From Pristionchus mayeri (taxonomy: Eukaryota > Nematoda > Chromadorea > Rhabditida > Neodiplogasteridae): a stretch of 64,000 nucleotides of DNA. Shown one piece after another: positions 1 to 12,036 of this stretch; position 1 is the stretch's first letter; the number at the start of each line of letters is the position of its first letter. The position numbers and the translations under genes were made by a program. Location: contig BTRK01000005.1 of assembly GCA_036245805.1 (NCBI GenBank), forward strand, positions 46,301,216 to 46,365,215, written 5' to 3'. The notes under the pieces were generated by a model. The model did no database searches, was not told the origin of the DNA, and was given only the letters and a program-made list of their open reading frames with translations.

Positions 1-182
1 TTACTTTAGGAGTTTTTTGAGGATAGGGCTACGGTGGTTTTTTTCGGATCGCAAACTGATTTATTTCCAGAACTACATCCCTCTGGTCTTCGTCAAGACT
101 CTCACACTGGTTTTTATCATTGGCAGTGCTCATGGTAATATTTTATTTGGTCTTTGACCTTTGAGTGATCTAAAATTCGCTT

Positions 183-390
183 TTCAGGTCTCCTTCTGAT
201 CCCGATGTTCCTCTCCCTCCTTCCCACCTCTGCTCTCGAATGGGATCTACTCTCGTCGCGAAAGTCTGTGGATACGGTATCTACCATCGATCGATCAACC
301 ATCGGTCGCGAGTTGCAAATGCTCGGAGTTGACGCTGTGGGAACAAAATCGGCTGAGGAGCCGCTATTGATGACCCCTGCTGAGCCATAA
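183..390 (+). promoter_or_regulatory. Array module 1: acceptor plus short ORF
   Basis: TTTTCAG is followed by GTCTCCTTCTGATCCC, a diverged form of the conserved exon start. An ATG follows at 205 and opens a 61-codon frame (205-390) that matches nothing I recognise. No GTTGCTTAG box is visible because the window begins too close upstream. A frame of similar length runs on the opposite strand, so coding status is undecided. Confidence 0.3.
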
Positions 391-1185
391 ATTACTGTAG
401 AGATCTCCCTATCGACCACTGACTTTAATATCTGTATATACCGTAGTTGTCTTGTTGTATCAGCCAAGTTTTGTGATTCTAAGCACCGATTGTATGCATC
501 GTTTATATTGTTTTCGCGCTCTTACATGTATCGCAAACACGTTTCTTTGATGTTCAAATGCAGGTATTTTCTAGTGTATTCTTCCACGATATTTGTCAAC
601 TTTGCATTTCCACTAGCTCCGCGTACCTCAGTATTTCTTTCCTTCCGTTTTCCAGCTTCTCTTGTCCACTTGTACACATCGTGCATCCGTTCTGAACTTT
701 GAAAACGTCGCCGTGAGCGTACGCCGATACCGTAGCCAACTAGTCCCTACCGTAATCCGATTCCGATTCGCACAGGTGTACTGCAACGTGCTCATCGATT
801 TTCGTGTCCAAACCCCACGTTTCCGAGATAATGAGAAGCTTGCTCTCGAGTTGCCCCTTCCCACTACTGTAACTAATACCGGTTCTACGCCCTCTTCCCC
901 ACCTCCCTTTCCCTCCACACTTGCCCGATAGACACCGTATCCCCGCACTACCGTATCCTTCTGTTTTCACCTCCGCCAAACAATAATTCCGCTCAGGAAA
1001 ACTGTTTTCCGTCGAACCAGATTGTAACGATTGTTCTCTGCGAAAAATTGAATAATTTGATTGAAGCGATAAAACGTCAAAAGTATATGAATGATCGTAG
1101 TACCACTTGAATTACCTTCTCGAGGTTCATATCGGATATGTTCGCCAAGTGTATCTATCAGTGGAGTGGAAGATTCTTCAATCCA

Positions 1186-1220
1186 TTTTTTGCTCAGGTC
1201 TCTAGGAATCATAAATTCGT
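1186..1220 (+). promoter_or_regulatory. Array module 2: diverged acceptor
   Basis: TTGCTCAG followed by GTCTCTAGGAATCATAAA resembles the conserved acceptor and exon start, without the ATG. The spacing to modules 1 and 3 (1010 and 1004 bp) is the main reason to include it. No upstream boxes are recognisable. Confidence 0.3.
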
Positions 1221-1859
1221 AAAATTCCAAAAAATCACACTATAATTCCCCTTGCAGACTCTCAAGTTTCGCTGAGATGCATTTGAGGCGAATGATGCGA
1301 GGGATCGAAGCTGTACAATGTGCATTTCAGTCGCCGTCGAAACAAATATTTCCTAAAATTATGCGATGCAGAGGACTCAAACATACTTAATGATGTCCTT
1401 GCTGTGGGCGATCTTCATATTTAACCGTTCATCTCTGATAATTCATTGTCATTACAATTGAACCATTTACAGTTTGAAACTGAGAGCATAATACGGTTGG
1501 CTTCGCAAGACATGGCTCTTTATTCTGCATACTGTCCCTCCTGTCTGAAGCACGAACAATCACACACAATTAAGAAGCGATTTCTCGAAATGCCATCCCA
1601 AGAACACGAGTTAAAATGAGTCAATTTGTTCTTCAGTATATGTATCTCGAGTTGCGCAACTTCCGACCACGCACTTTATCACTGTTTAATTCAAATCTGA
1701 CCTACCCGATATCGGCAATACTGGGACAAAAAGTGGGAGGGTAATGGTAAGATCACTGCATTAATGTCTTGATGTTTATAGAATACTTCGCATTTCATCG
1801 CTCTCTTCGGTTTGCACGCTCTCTCACCGGTTGGAGAGACGAGTGAGCGGGCAAAAAAA

Positions 1860-2262
1860 GAGAGTCAGACGATTGCTCCGGTATGCATTAACTCCTGGAT
1901 TCGTTGGGGGCTACGGAGATTAACAGAGAGGGAGAGTGAGAGAGGAAGAGATACAGAGGAAGGAAGGGAGCGAATGAGGCAGATGGCGCGGGAAGTGCCC
2001 GCCCTATTTTTTGCTGGGAGAAGGGCAGGGGAGAGTAGGAGGAAGAGAATGGGATTGCTGATCAGCTAAGCCTACTATACACCTCAATGTTCTCGAGATC
2101 TATTTTTTCATACGAATAGCTCGAAATTTTTTTTCAGAAACTCGTTCCTCTTGGTCCATTCGTAAGCAAATTTTTCTGTTCGTTTATTATCTTTGTTCCA
2201 GATCTCTACATGATCCCAATGCGAACAACAAACGAGTGTACATTTTGATGAATGAATGGTGA
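1860..2262 (+). promoter_or_regulatory. Array module 3: purine-rich tract, box and acceptor
   Basis: A purine-rich tract at 1920-2045 ends in a CTACTATAC box near 2072. TTGTTCCAG then precedes ATCTCTACATGATCCC at 2202. The ATG at 2210 opens only 12 codons. An alternative frame across the same bases is open to a GTGAG donor near 2260. The purine tract, including a GCCC-TTTTGCTGGGA stretch, is shared with module 5. Confidence 0.45.
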
Positions 2263-2371
2263 GATTCTTATTCGTTGTGAGTACATCTTAAGCTAAAAAA
2301 ATATGTATTTTGAAAAATCAGATGGTTGAATTCCTGAAAGAACTGACAACAGCCATGTGATTATTCGTGTA

Positions 2372-2557
2372 TAGGGATCCTCAAATGAGAATTCATCGAG
2401 AAATGAGAAAAAAAATCAATTATCTTTTGAAATCTAATGAGAAAATCCGATTTTGACCGAGAAGACAACACTTTATCGATTGATAATTCTCGAATATGAA
2501 CGATTTCTCGACGAGAAATCGAGTTTCACGAGAAATTTTCTCATTTGTGGAAGCCTA
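2372..2557. mobile_element. Small inverted-repeat element (~186 bp)
   Basis: The ends are imperfect inverted copies: TAGG..CC.CAAATGAGA on the left and TCTCATTTGTGGAAGCCTA on the right. The interior is rich in ATCGAGAAA and TTTCTCG words that can also pair. It has the size and form of a MITE lying between modules 3 and 4. No transposase or clear target duplication is seen. Confidence 0.45.
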
Positions 2558-3268
2558 TTCTTGTAACATTATAACGAACGATACAAGTACTGAAGTGGAA
2601 TTACAGGTGCTTGCTACATCGCTACATCGCCCACATGTGTGATCATTAATTGCGAGTTTGCTGGATGATCGGAATTAATCGGCAATGCGAAAGGTACTGA
2701 GCGATTGTTCCTTCAAACACTGATCATATATTCTCTACATATAGCATCTATATATCTAGGGCATATAGTCTATACCGTGTCTATGTCGTCAGTAACCACA
2801 TTTCTTCTCAAAGAGTCCCGCAACCGATCTTTTTTTAGGACATTTCGATATTTTAGGGCGCTCACCCGTCAACAATTTGAGGAAGTTCAAGAACACGGAT
2901 GAGGAAAAGCGACTGCCTTTTTCAGAACTGTCGTAGAACTGATAAATGACATGGTTTTTGACTTCACTAATAGCAATCGTCTCTTTATATCTATGATAGT
3001 GTTCTACAAGGGCACTAGACCTGATGAGATCTATGACGTCAAGCAGCCTTCAGTACATCATTGTTATCTTCCGACCTAGCGCCTGCATAATTCTTCCGTA
3101 AGACATGCATTACATTTGCGGACTCTGCATTTTGCTAGCTCAATTATCAATCTGACCGGCGAGTGAGGTGGCGGATGGATAATATTCATTTCCTGCTAAG
3201 ACGTCCCTACCTCATGCGTCATTTTCTACACAAGTGTGACTTGTGGGAGTTGTTAAGCACTCTAGCTC

Positions 3269-3504
3269 GTTGCTTAGATACATGAAGAGAGAAATGAGAG
3301 AGGCCTAGACGAGAGGACTATAATTCCGTTCGCTATATACCTTCTATGATGCTCACTTATTTGATATTCTTCAATCTTTTGGAGTGTTGTATATTTTACA
3401 GATTTCTACATGATCTCGTTTTTCAATACAACAGGTCATATATTTAAAGTGTACGAACGACCAGAAAAAGTATACAATTTAACATCGGCGCAGAAGGACT
3501 TACA
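3269..3504 (+). promoter_or_regulatory. Array module 4: best-preserved promoter and first exon
   Basis: GTTGCTTAG at 3269 is followed by an ACTATAATTCCGTTCGCTATA box at 3318 and the acceptor TTTTACAG before ATTTCTACATGATCTCG at 3402. The ATG at 3410 stays open for 31 codons to a GTAAGT donor at 3505. A possible second exon starts after TTTTGCAG at 3608 in a compatible phase and reaches a GTATCG donor near 3650. The encoded start (MISFFNTTGHIFKVY) is not recognised. This is the only module where an intact first exon and donor are easy to see. Confidence 0.4.
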
Positions 3505-4379
3505 GTAAGTCATTCGTGACGAAAAATGCGATTACATATCAAGCAAAGTTTTTGATAGGAAAGCATTGTTGTTTTTTTTCTACCACCGAATGCTTTTGCT
3601 TTTGCAGCCGAGGATGCCGAAGCATGAGAAAGATTCTTGCCTGCACACAATTCTCGGTATCGATTCCATTATTTTAAAAAAAACAACATTCAAAGAGGAT
3701 TATCGAAAACTTCGGATTTGTCACGCTCTCCAACATCATAGGTTACACGTGTCTGTAGTAATCTCTTCGTGTGTTCTTGATGTAGAAATGCGCGAATTGT
3801 GAATACACTTTGCAGAAAATGAAGAGGCATCAACTTCGCAAATCGACCTCATCCATTCACGGAATGTACCATTCCTTTACATAATTTATAAATTTTGCTT
3901 AATAATTAATAATTTTTTCTACTTTCACGAATTGAAATTATCCAAATTGTTCTCAGATTCGGTCGTACAAAGTTGAATTGTCATCATTGTCACAACTTCG
4001 TCAATTCTCCCCTTTCGAACTAGCACATGGATTCGATGCTCGTTTTCTTTCCATCCTCCATATTTTCTTTCCTTATTTTGGTCATTCACTCAAAAATTTC
4101 CAGCTAACGCAGCATGAATTAACTGGCGTAGTCCTTTCGGATTATTTGAAGACAGGGGAAGATAAAGGAATGGGTAGAATCTATTATATTATCGCTCTAA
4201 CAAACAAATGGACGCGATATTGTTTCAATGTATGCCACTATATCTGGGGATGACTATCTCGTTATTTTGACGGGTGTGAGAGCTCTCAATTCGAAAAGAC
4301 CATATCTTGAGAGGTCATTCCTACCTGCGGCCTTCCTCGATCAGGGGCATTCGTACATAAATTACGAGCGAAAACGACA

Positions 4380-4800
4380 TGTGTTAACTGCCTGATTCCT
4401 CGCGGGCAAAGGAGGCGGAGAGAAAGAAGGAAGGAAAGAGAGGCAGAGATACAAAGGAAGGGCATACAAAGAGCGAGGTAGGTGGTGCAGAACGTGCCTA
4501 CCCTGCCTTTTGCTAGGAAAGGGAGGGTGTGCGGCGAGTTGGCAAAAGGTCCAATCTACTAATACCATATCCAATTCAATGAATTCTCACGATTATCAAA
4601 CGCTTATTTCATGATCAAATCGAGTACTGCCGCACCAGTTACTCCCATCAATGTTTTTTCGCTGCTTGTTACGAGTTGTCGTTATCCGGATGTCCACTTT
4701 CCTTTTAGTTTTTAGTTTGTTTAAAAAATACAATCCTTTTTTCAGACCTCTAAATTATCTCAATCGGTACTACAAACGAATCTTAATTTTCATGAATGCC
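4380..4800 (+). promoter_or_regulatory. Array module 5: purine-rich tract and decayed acceptor
   Basis: The purine-rich tract 4400-4540 matches the one in module 3. TTTTTTCAG is followed by ACCTCTAAATTATCTC at 4746, in which the ATG has become ATT. The frame is closed after a few codons in the module-3 register, so the exon looks dead. Confidence 0.4.
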
Positions 4801-5394
4801 GCAAGAAAATGAATACGTAAGCAACATAATGTAATATACCCATTCGTTATGAGTGAAGCTTAAAATAACTTACGTATTTGGATTAGATGGGTGATTGCTT
4901 GAAATATTTTTTTTACAATATGGCCGATCGACTTATGACGCATAATTTCAGGTCAGACTTTCTGTCCATCGGAACATCATGCAAGGATGCTAACTTTTCC
5001 GTCTGTTCAACTAATCCAGAAATGGTATTTTTATAACTTTATTTTGAAATATGTTTAAAAACTAGTGGGTAACTACGCCTCTTTTAAAGTTCTCTGAATA
5101 TTTAGAAAATAATCCCACTTGGATGCTGCAAAATGCCTGCAAACTCATGGTTCACGCTTTTTTGCATGCATCCGCAGATGAAATCACGAATCTGACCCAA
5201 CGTATGAACCAGCGCACTGGGCTACGGTTACTGTAGTAGTACGGTATCAATGATTTCCATCCATCCTCCGATGAAATCATGAGTCTGACACAACATCTGC
5301 TCTAACGCTACTTCCGGGTTACGGTCGGACGGACGGATGCACGGACGCACGCACGCACGCACACACACCACTTTTCGGCATTTTTCTCATTTAT
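4800..5394. other. No gene seen; array DNA with GCAC/ACGC-rich stretch
   Basis: AT-rich DNA with two similar segments near 5165-5205 and 5265-5300 (GCATCCGCAGATGAAATCA-like and CATCCTCCGATGAAATCAT-like). A CACG/CGCA microsatellite-like stretch at 5338-5366 precedes the LINE. No exon or RNA gene is recognised. Confidence 0.4.
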
Positions 5395-5609
5395 TTGCCC
5401 ATACACTTGGTTATTTTTCTGCATGAAATTACTCGTACCGCCTACGGCCACCTGTGCCTGTTTGCAAAGTGCGGGTGTATGGCCTCCTATTCCCGGGACA
5501 GAAAGTCCGTCCGAGGAGAAAATGTACTTTGTCCTTTGTGCTCATCGCGAGCGGTCGTCTCCCCTCTCTCTCATAGGACATTGGCAGCAAGGGTATCCTA
5601 TTTTCCCTC

Positions 5610-7436
5610 TTGTCTCCCCACTCGACCATCCATAGTCCCCGTTCTTCAATTGCATCGCCACTTCTTAGCACACGTCAGTCTAGAGATTCCCCCGACTCCG
5701 TTTTTTATGCAAATGCGCGATCAATTCGATGCAAATCCCCTCAGCTCTCTTTCCTGCTTGCATCTCTTGAATTCCGAATTATTTGCATATCAGAGACCTG
5801 GTTAGATCATAATGATAGTGACTCTTTCCTTGTTGGTGGTTCTCCTAACTATTTACCATTCCGATGCGACCGCGCTATCTCTGTTGATTACGGTAGGGGT
5901 GGCGGTGTCGCGTGCCTAGTTCACAATTCTTTGAATCCCATCCTCATTTCTAACTTTTCTTCGCAACTTATAGAGTGTTGTATAGTTGACATTCACTTAG
6001 ATTATTCCCCATCCCTTCCATATAGAATAATCAGAATTTTCACTATCTATAGATCTCCTTCCGCCCCTCATGATTCTCTTATTGAACTCATTCAGAATAT
6101 AGAAACGCATATTTCTGCTAATTTTCCTTGTATCTTAATTGGTGATTTCAATTTTCCTGATATTGATTGGCAGTCTCTTTTCTCCCCAAACCAAAACGAC
6201 CTACTAGATTTTGTGTCAGACCACCACTTTAATCAGCTTGTATCTTTCCCTACTAGGCTCAATAGCTATTTAGATCTACTATTTTGTAATGAGAATATTA
6301 TTTGCAATGTGTCTCCTACCACTGCACTTAGTGACCATATCAGTGTGACTTTTGACCTTCGCATTCCCCGTCCTCCTCAGAATGTTCGCGCTCCATCCCG
6401 TAACTATCGATTAGCTGATTGGATCTCGATTAATGACTGTTTACACTTTCATGACTGGACCCACGCTTTGAGCAATCTCAATAGACACCAATCTTATACC
6501 TATTTTGTTGCCTTTGTAAATAACGTTTTAGACACATTTGTTCCCCTCTCTAAACCTTCCCGTTTCTCTAGATATCCACGAACTTTAAAAATTCTTTACG
6601 GAAAATCTAAGACATTAACTAGAGTTGCTCCAAACAGTCGAGCATGTGCTATTATGACCCAGCGTTTTAACTCTGCCCTTAATAGATTTCACTGCTCCCT
6701 TGAAAATCGTATTGTTATGTCCTCCAATCCTAAGCTCTTCTATAATTATTGCAAGGACAAATTGAGTATTCCTAAAACCACTCCCTCTGGAGTAGTAGAT
6801 TCTGATTGTTCCGTACTAATATCTAATGACCAGAAGTGTGTAGCTTTTGAACGATTCTTTTCTTCAGTTTTTACTGCTCCCCAATCGTCCCCGCTCCCTC
6901 TCCCTTCCCCTTCTTTCTTTTTCGATCTGCCTTCAATTTCTCACGTGGATGTTATTTGTGCACTTAGTAAGCTTGCTCCCAAAGTGAATGTAACTCCCGA
7001 CAATATTCCTAGTATCGTTCTTTCGAGGTGTAAATTGTCTGTTATATCTCCTCTACTTACTATTTTCAACAAATCTCTGCTAACCTCCCAGGTCCCATCT
7101 CAATGGCGCCAAGCCTTAGTTAAACCCTTTCCCAAAAAATCTAGTAACTCCATCACAGATTTTCGTCCTATTTCGCTGACTTCATCTGTTTGTAAAGTTT
7201 TTGAGAAGATACTTATAAGCAAAATCACAACTTTTCTTGACCAGAATAATTTATTTGATCCACATCAAACTGGTTTTAGAAATTGTAGATCAACTTCCAC
7301 TAATCTTGCTGAGACTTATTCACATTATCTTCGCATCTCCAGGAATGGAACTCCTTTTGACACAATTTATATAGATTTCCGAAATCTTTTGATTCTATTG
7401 ATCATAGATTATTGCTGCACAATTTGTCGGAATTAG
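5610..7436 (+). pseudogene. LINE ORF2, endonuclease and start of reverse transcriptase
   Basis: A 608-codon frame. Endonuclease motifs appear in order: NARSIR, ISETWL, GDFNFPDIDW and SDHISVTF. A linker leads to reverse-transcriptase motifs including VKPFPKK, DFRPISLTSSVCKVFEKIL and HQTGFRN. The frame then breaks at IDFRN near 7380, where one A appears to be missing compared with the expected continuation, and runs out at 7436. The product would nick target DNA and prime reverse transcription of the element RNA in the nucleus. The broken frame cannot make it as a single protein. No separate ORF1 (zinc knuckle or coiled coil) is seen upstream. Confidence 0.85.
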
Positions 7437-8395
7437 GCCTCTCTGATCGCATAGTATCCTGGTTCCACGCATATCTTTCCGGTCGTACGCAATCTGTTTT
7501 TATTGACACCTCTTTTTCCCCTCCGTCCCCGGTCATATCCGGCGTGCCACAGGGATCTTGTCTCGGGCCTCTCCTCTTTATCTTATTCATCAATGATATT
7601 TGCACGCAATTTCCTAACTCTATTTATCATTCAGTATATGCAGATGACCTTAAGTTGTTCGCTGAAGCCTCTTTGTTCTCAGATGATTTGCAATCCGCTC
7701 TAAATATTGTTGCTAACTGGTCCTCTCAATGGAATCTTGGCATTTCCGAAACCAAATGTCACATTGTCCACTATGGCCGACATAACCCCCATAGACAATT
7801 CACGATTAATGGTATTATTTTAAACGAACCTAGCAATGACCCCAGTAAATGTATCATTAAGGATCTTGGAGTGCATTTCTCACCCTCACTTTCTTTCTCG
7901 TCCCATATTACTAAGATTATTTCTAAAGCCCGCGCCAAATCTAATCTCATTTTTAAATCCTTTCGTAGCAACTCCATTGAGTTATATTTCAAATCGTATA
8001 ATACTTTCATCCTCCCAAATCTAGAATATTGCTCCATTATATGGAATCCTGTAAATAGTGTGTCTTTGACTAAAGAGCTTGAAAGAGTTCAACGCGATTT
8101 TACCCGTAGAATGTATGTACGCTGTTCCCTCCCCTCTGTATTATATAAGCATCGGCTTAATGAGCTTAATCTAATGACTTTAGAACAACGTAGATTCATA
8201 ATTGATATATTGTTTCTTCATTCCATTGTCCACAACCGATATTCTCTTGATATTTCTTCCCTGCTTACTCGCGCGCCTCTCACTCGACCTCTCAGAAATG
8301 CTCATCCCCTTCTATATCACTACCTTTTATACCGCATAATTCTAATTCTACTCTTGTATCTAGAACTTTGTCGATTTGGAATGCACTTCCCATAG
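7412..8395 (+). pseudogene. LINE ORF2, reverse transcriptase catalytic half
   Basis: This continues the preceding frame after the -1 shift. It holds ISGVPQGSCLGPLLF, the catalytic YADDLKLF box, and the downstream KDLGVHFS and thumb-like regions found in CR1/jockey reverse transcriptases. Near 8310 the expected C-terminal sequence (TLSIWNALP) moves to another frame, so a second frameshift is present. The two open blocks overlap by only 25 bases, which is a disabling break rather than programmed frameshifting (inference). Confidence 0.85.
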
Positions 8396-9603
8396 AATGT
8401 GTTAGTTCTTCGCAGAATGTTTTTTCTAGTTACATCCGTTCACAACCCCACACTTTTTACCCCCCATCTATTATTGCCAAATGGCTTGATCTCTGATCCC
8501 TTCCCCTCCCCATACCCTTGCTGCCTAGCAACCTTCAACCGATTCGATCCAATCGATGGACATCCGTTTATTCTAAACCCTCTCGTTATTTTTTTTTGTA
8601 ATCTCACCTAACGGAATAAATGAATGAATGAATGAATGAATGAATGAAATATATATTTTTGCTCGTCCTGAAAAATTTGCCGAGGGTACCAAAGCGTGTC
8701 TGCTGAGCATGTGCCCCTTTGCCGATCCCAGCGCCCCCACTCCCACACCCCCGCAAAACGCACAGCAAAAAAGCTTTCAGATTATGGTAAGGGTTGTAAT
8801 CATGTTCACCAATATTTCATTTCTTGCAGGAGGATATTCTCTAAGGATTCCTGAGGAATCAGGAAGTTGATTATAATCAATAAATCGATACATCGACGTG
8901 TTTCGTCATATTCGACACTCTGCATATCTTATCTTCGCTTACGAAGCCAGGAATAGCAATATCTACGGATACAACAGAAATGAGACAATTACCTGAAGAA
9001 ATCTTTGAGGAACTGTAAAATGTCAATTCGGAAAAAAATTGTAATTGAAGTGATACAATTTGAAAAATTATCTCGCGAATTTCAATCGACTAAAACATTG
9101 TGTCCCTCGATCTTATTTCCCATAAATCATTCCTTTCTTATGAAATTTCCTTCTCCTTTTTTTGTTGGATCTAAATTTATGGTGAAAGTTCGTGGACATC
9201 CGCTGGTGTCCAATATTTCTCGTTTTTGCTTGTTCTCATACCGCCCCCATATTTTCTTAATTTATACGGGAGTATATTAAGGCATGAATTTCCGAATCAT
9301 AAGTTGCACACGCTTCCGTAAGACACTTATCTGCATGTTGTTCACTCATCGATCTGACCTAAGGTGAGGATGGGCCACATTAATTGGTTGCTCTCGGCCA
9401 ATGGGGTCCAATGCCTCTCGTGCGTCATCGCGCCATTGAGGTTTGGGATGGCCTGGAGGGGGGCGCAGGATGGTAGGCGCCCACACGCTAGTGAGAGAGG
9501 TAGCGGAAGGTCAATATTCATTTCCTGCCAATCAATGCCTACATCATGCGCCATTTTCTGCATTAGTGTAACTTGCAATGGGAGCGAATGAGCCCGCTAG
9601 CTC

Positions 9604-9760
9604 GTTGCTTAGAGGCGCTCGGGAGAAAGATAGAAGGGGTGGACCAGAGGACTATAGCTCCGTTCGCTATAGTCCTCCTATTCAACTTCTTCGAGATGCT
9701 CTTTTTTTTGGAATTATTTTGGTTTTAGCCATTTTGCAGAACCCTACCTGCTCTCAAATC
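9604..9760 (+). promoter_or_regulatory. Array module 6
   Basis: GTTGCTTAG at 9604, an ACTATAGCTCCGTTCGCTATA box at 9652 and the acceptor TTTTGCAG at 9739 parallel module 4 closely. Similarity extends ~200 bp upstream (9360-9600 versus 3130-3268). The exon start itself (AACCCTACCTGCTCTC) has diverged and lacks the ATG. Confidence 0.45.
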
Positions 9761-9859
9761 GACCATGGACACACAACTAGAAAATCCATACAACGCTTAC
9801 TCCCTCACTCATCCCTTCGGTCTTCGAACTTTTGCCTTGCCCACTGTCAGAGTTCTTGA

Positions 9860-10108
9860 GGTCACGAGCTAGTGCAATGATATTCTTAGATTTGAAAGAA
9901 TTTATTGCAGAGTCCTCATCTTCATCTGCAATCGCCAGCACGTTCAATTCTTATTCGAGGATACGATGAATGACAATCATCCAATCATCACATATTCAAT
10001 ATAGCTAATCTAGGTTGAATCCAGTTAGTGTGTACTTCTTTATTATTTATTCATCTGTATTCAAGTATACATTTCGTGATAAGTAGATGACTTGGGTGAA
10101 TGCTTTCC
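9860..10108. other. No gene seen
   Basis: AT-rich intermodule DNA with short matches to other array units. No exon-like or structured element is recognised. Confidence 0.4.
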
Positions 10109-10395
10109 GTTGCTTAGTGACTGGAAAGAGAAGAGAAATGGAAGAGCAGAAGCAGGGAAGAGAAGGGCATCCGACTGTACGACCCCCCCCCATTTAGCCG
10201 TCTGCTTTCCTTGACGTCCCATTTGCTTTTCGTGTTTTGTCCACTACACCGATTTCTTTGTTCCCAGGCATGATATTTGGCCTATAGAATTCATATTATT
10301 CAAATTAATATATTGCAGATCTCTATATGATCATTTCGACGTATCGATACGGCGAGCACAGCCTGCATGATTTAGTGGAAAGAGAACACAAAAAA
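10109..10395 (+). promoter_or_regulatory. Array module 7
   Basis: GTTGCTTAG lies at 10109 and a purine tract leads to a CGACTGTACGACCCCC box at 10171. The acceptor ATTGCAG precedes ATCTCTATATGATCATT at 10319. The ATG at 10327 opens 23 codons (MIISTYRYGEHSLHD...). The short YxYxEH stretch resembles THPYEDHLL of module 12 and YPYHGDH of module 10. That weak resemblance is the best hint that these exons once coded for related peptides. Confidence 0.45.
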
Positions 10396-10662
10396 TAGGT
10401 GCGGATGTATTCCCGAAATAACTTATATTTACCGTATAAATACCGAACCCTATCGTTTTGAGAAACTACGATTGGGATGACTATTTGCTTCCAGCATGTT
10501 CAAAACTTAAAGTACACTCATCTGTCTCTATGTTCGTGTATGGACAATTTTAATACCGTCAAGCTCCAACGTAACAGAAGTTAGCAAATTCACGATACCA
10601 AGGTAGTTGAACTTGTCTACTTGTACAGTGTATTACGTTAACGAAATAACTTTTTCTCCTAG

Positions 10663-10689
10663 TTAGGCTTAGGCTTAGGCTTAGGCTTA
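10663..10689 (+). repeat. Interstitial telomere-type repeat (TTAGGC)4
   Basis: Four perfect TTAGGC hexamers followed by TTA. TTAGGC is the canonical telomere repeat of most nematodes, so this short tract supports a nematode source. It may be a relic of break repair or of an old chromosome end. A polymorphic internal hexamer run cannot be excluded. Confidence 0.9.
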
Positions 10690-10970
10690 CTCCCCCCCTC
10701 CTTAGACGCTAAAAAATGAACATTTTGCTGATTTCATACTGTTTTCAGAGTGGCTTTACAATACGGCACGACGATCCAGCAGTCCGGATGACTGCACACG
10801 CTTGACTCGCTCGTCCCTTTTCAAATTGTAGTGATAAAAATGTTGTCTGGAAATTAACACAGAACACAGAACACTACTCATGTCATATTGGATTTATCAG
10901 ATTTGCACATATAGCTCCCGTCGTTCCCTTCTTTTCGTCCGTATTTTGTGCACAGAGCGCTCTAGGATTT

Positions 10971-11260
10971 GTTGCTTAGAAGCACAGGCAGATGTGTCCC
11001 TGCCGCCAGGGAGACGGGCCAGGGGCATTTAAGGAAGACTCTCACTGTACGAGTATTCCCTCTACGAAGCTGGATTCTATCTAGATTTGCAAGAAACGTG
11101 ATATTGTTAGTTGCAAACTGACATAACGTGCCACCTCATAATTTTGCCATGTCACTATGCTTTCATGATCACCGTCTTTTGTTTTCAGATCTTTACATGA
11201 TCTCATCTACCCATCAAAACTGGGTGACACTTTTTTGATCCTTCTGACGACAGCTACTGT
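10971..11260 (+). promoter_or_regulatory. Array module 8
   Basis: GTTGCTTAG is at 10971, a CACTGTACGAGTATTCCC box at 11043, and TGTTTTCAG precedes ATCTTTACATGATCTC at 11189. The ATG opens 13 codons before a stop. An overlapping frame reads IYPSKLGDTFLI, comparable to module 10. The promoter-like part is well kept and the exon is not. Confidence 0.45.
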
Positions 11261-11733
11261 GAAAGTGAATCGGATAGATCAATCGATGTGAAAAATTCAC
11301 AGAATGAGGACTTCAAATGTGCGACATTTTTGGATATTTACAAATTGAGGAACAAAAATTTCAGAAAGATCGATAACTGCGCATCAATGTCATCCACTGT
11401 CGATCACTAGTCGAACCAGATCAAATCGAGTCGCAGAACCAGATCAAATCGATTCCTCTTGAGCTGACTAGATAATCTTATCATCGTTGATATGGGTATA
11501 TTTTCAATGATTAAACTACAAAATAATACGTATCGCGAGACATGGTTGTTCATGCAACCCGACCGAAGCGATCGATAGATGCAAGTCTGTCCGTTGTTCT
11601 TTGTTCTAAAAAATCCACACCGCAATTTATATTTTATTTATGCGGATAATTTAGAAAAACAAATAAAATATAAAAATGGTGACGAAGTATGATATAGCAT
11701 TTAGATGACGATCCGAAATACCTCTGACATGTA

Positions 11734-12036
11734 CTATTTCTGATAAGGATTTGTAGGCACGATGGCTCTACGCTCTTCTGCAATCTTCCTGCCATCATCA
11801 CTGTCAAACAATCTGATACTGGTCTTCGACTTCGCGACAATAGCTACGGGCTGCTTCGGATAAAAGGCGACGGACATCAGCGAATCATCCTCGTGGATTT
11901 GAGTCCTGCGCACGTACGAGAGCAATGACGGATCAAGTTGGAAGATGCCCTTGAAGCCATGCGCCCCTAATAAATCGTAGAGTAGATGGTGTGTGGTATC
12001 ATGTACAGTGTTATACGATCCCACCACACTGTACAT
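11734..12036 (-). pseudogene. WD40-like protein fragment (single exon)
   Basis: A 100-codon frame with real protein character: ends such as EDDSLMSVAFYP, PVAIVAKSKTSIRLF and DSDDGRKI have the S.xS.AF.P....AV....S.RLFD..G cadence of a WD40 blade. Upstream in the same frame (to ~12055) is STGRANMYSVVG before a stop. There is no flanking exon that completes a beta-propeller (usually 300+ residues), so this is a fragment, perhaps one captured exon or a dead gene piece between modules 8 and 9. Resemblance to the C-terminal propeller of DCAF1-type proteins is only a weak impression. Confidence 0.4.

Larger units (their letters stand above)
5395..8649 (+). mobile_element. CR1/jockey-type non-LTR retrotransposon
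   Basis: An apurinic endonuclease domain is followed by reverse transcriptase on one strand, ending in a (TGAA)n tail (8616-8648) and no LTRs. That is the layout of CR1/jockey-clade LINEs. The 5' boundary is uncertain; 5395 is where sequence begins that looks LINE-like rather than array-like. At least two frameshifts (near 7385 and 8310) make this copy defective. It lies between array modules 5 and 6, and removing it brings their spacing closer to the usual range. A related minus-strand copy lies at 50748-54130. Confidence 0.85.

Noticed and set aside
5429..5671. Minus ORF opposite the LINE 5' end
   Set aside because: No domain; the coding strand is + as shown by endonuclease and YADD motifs.
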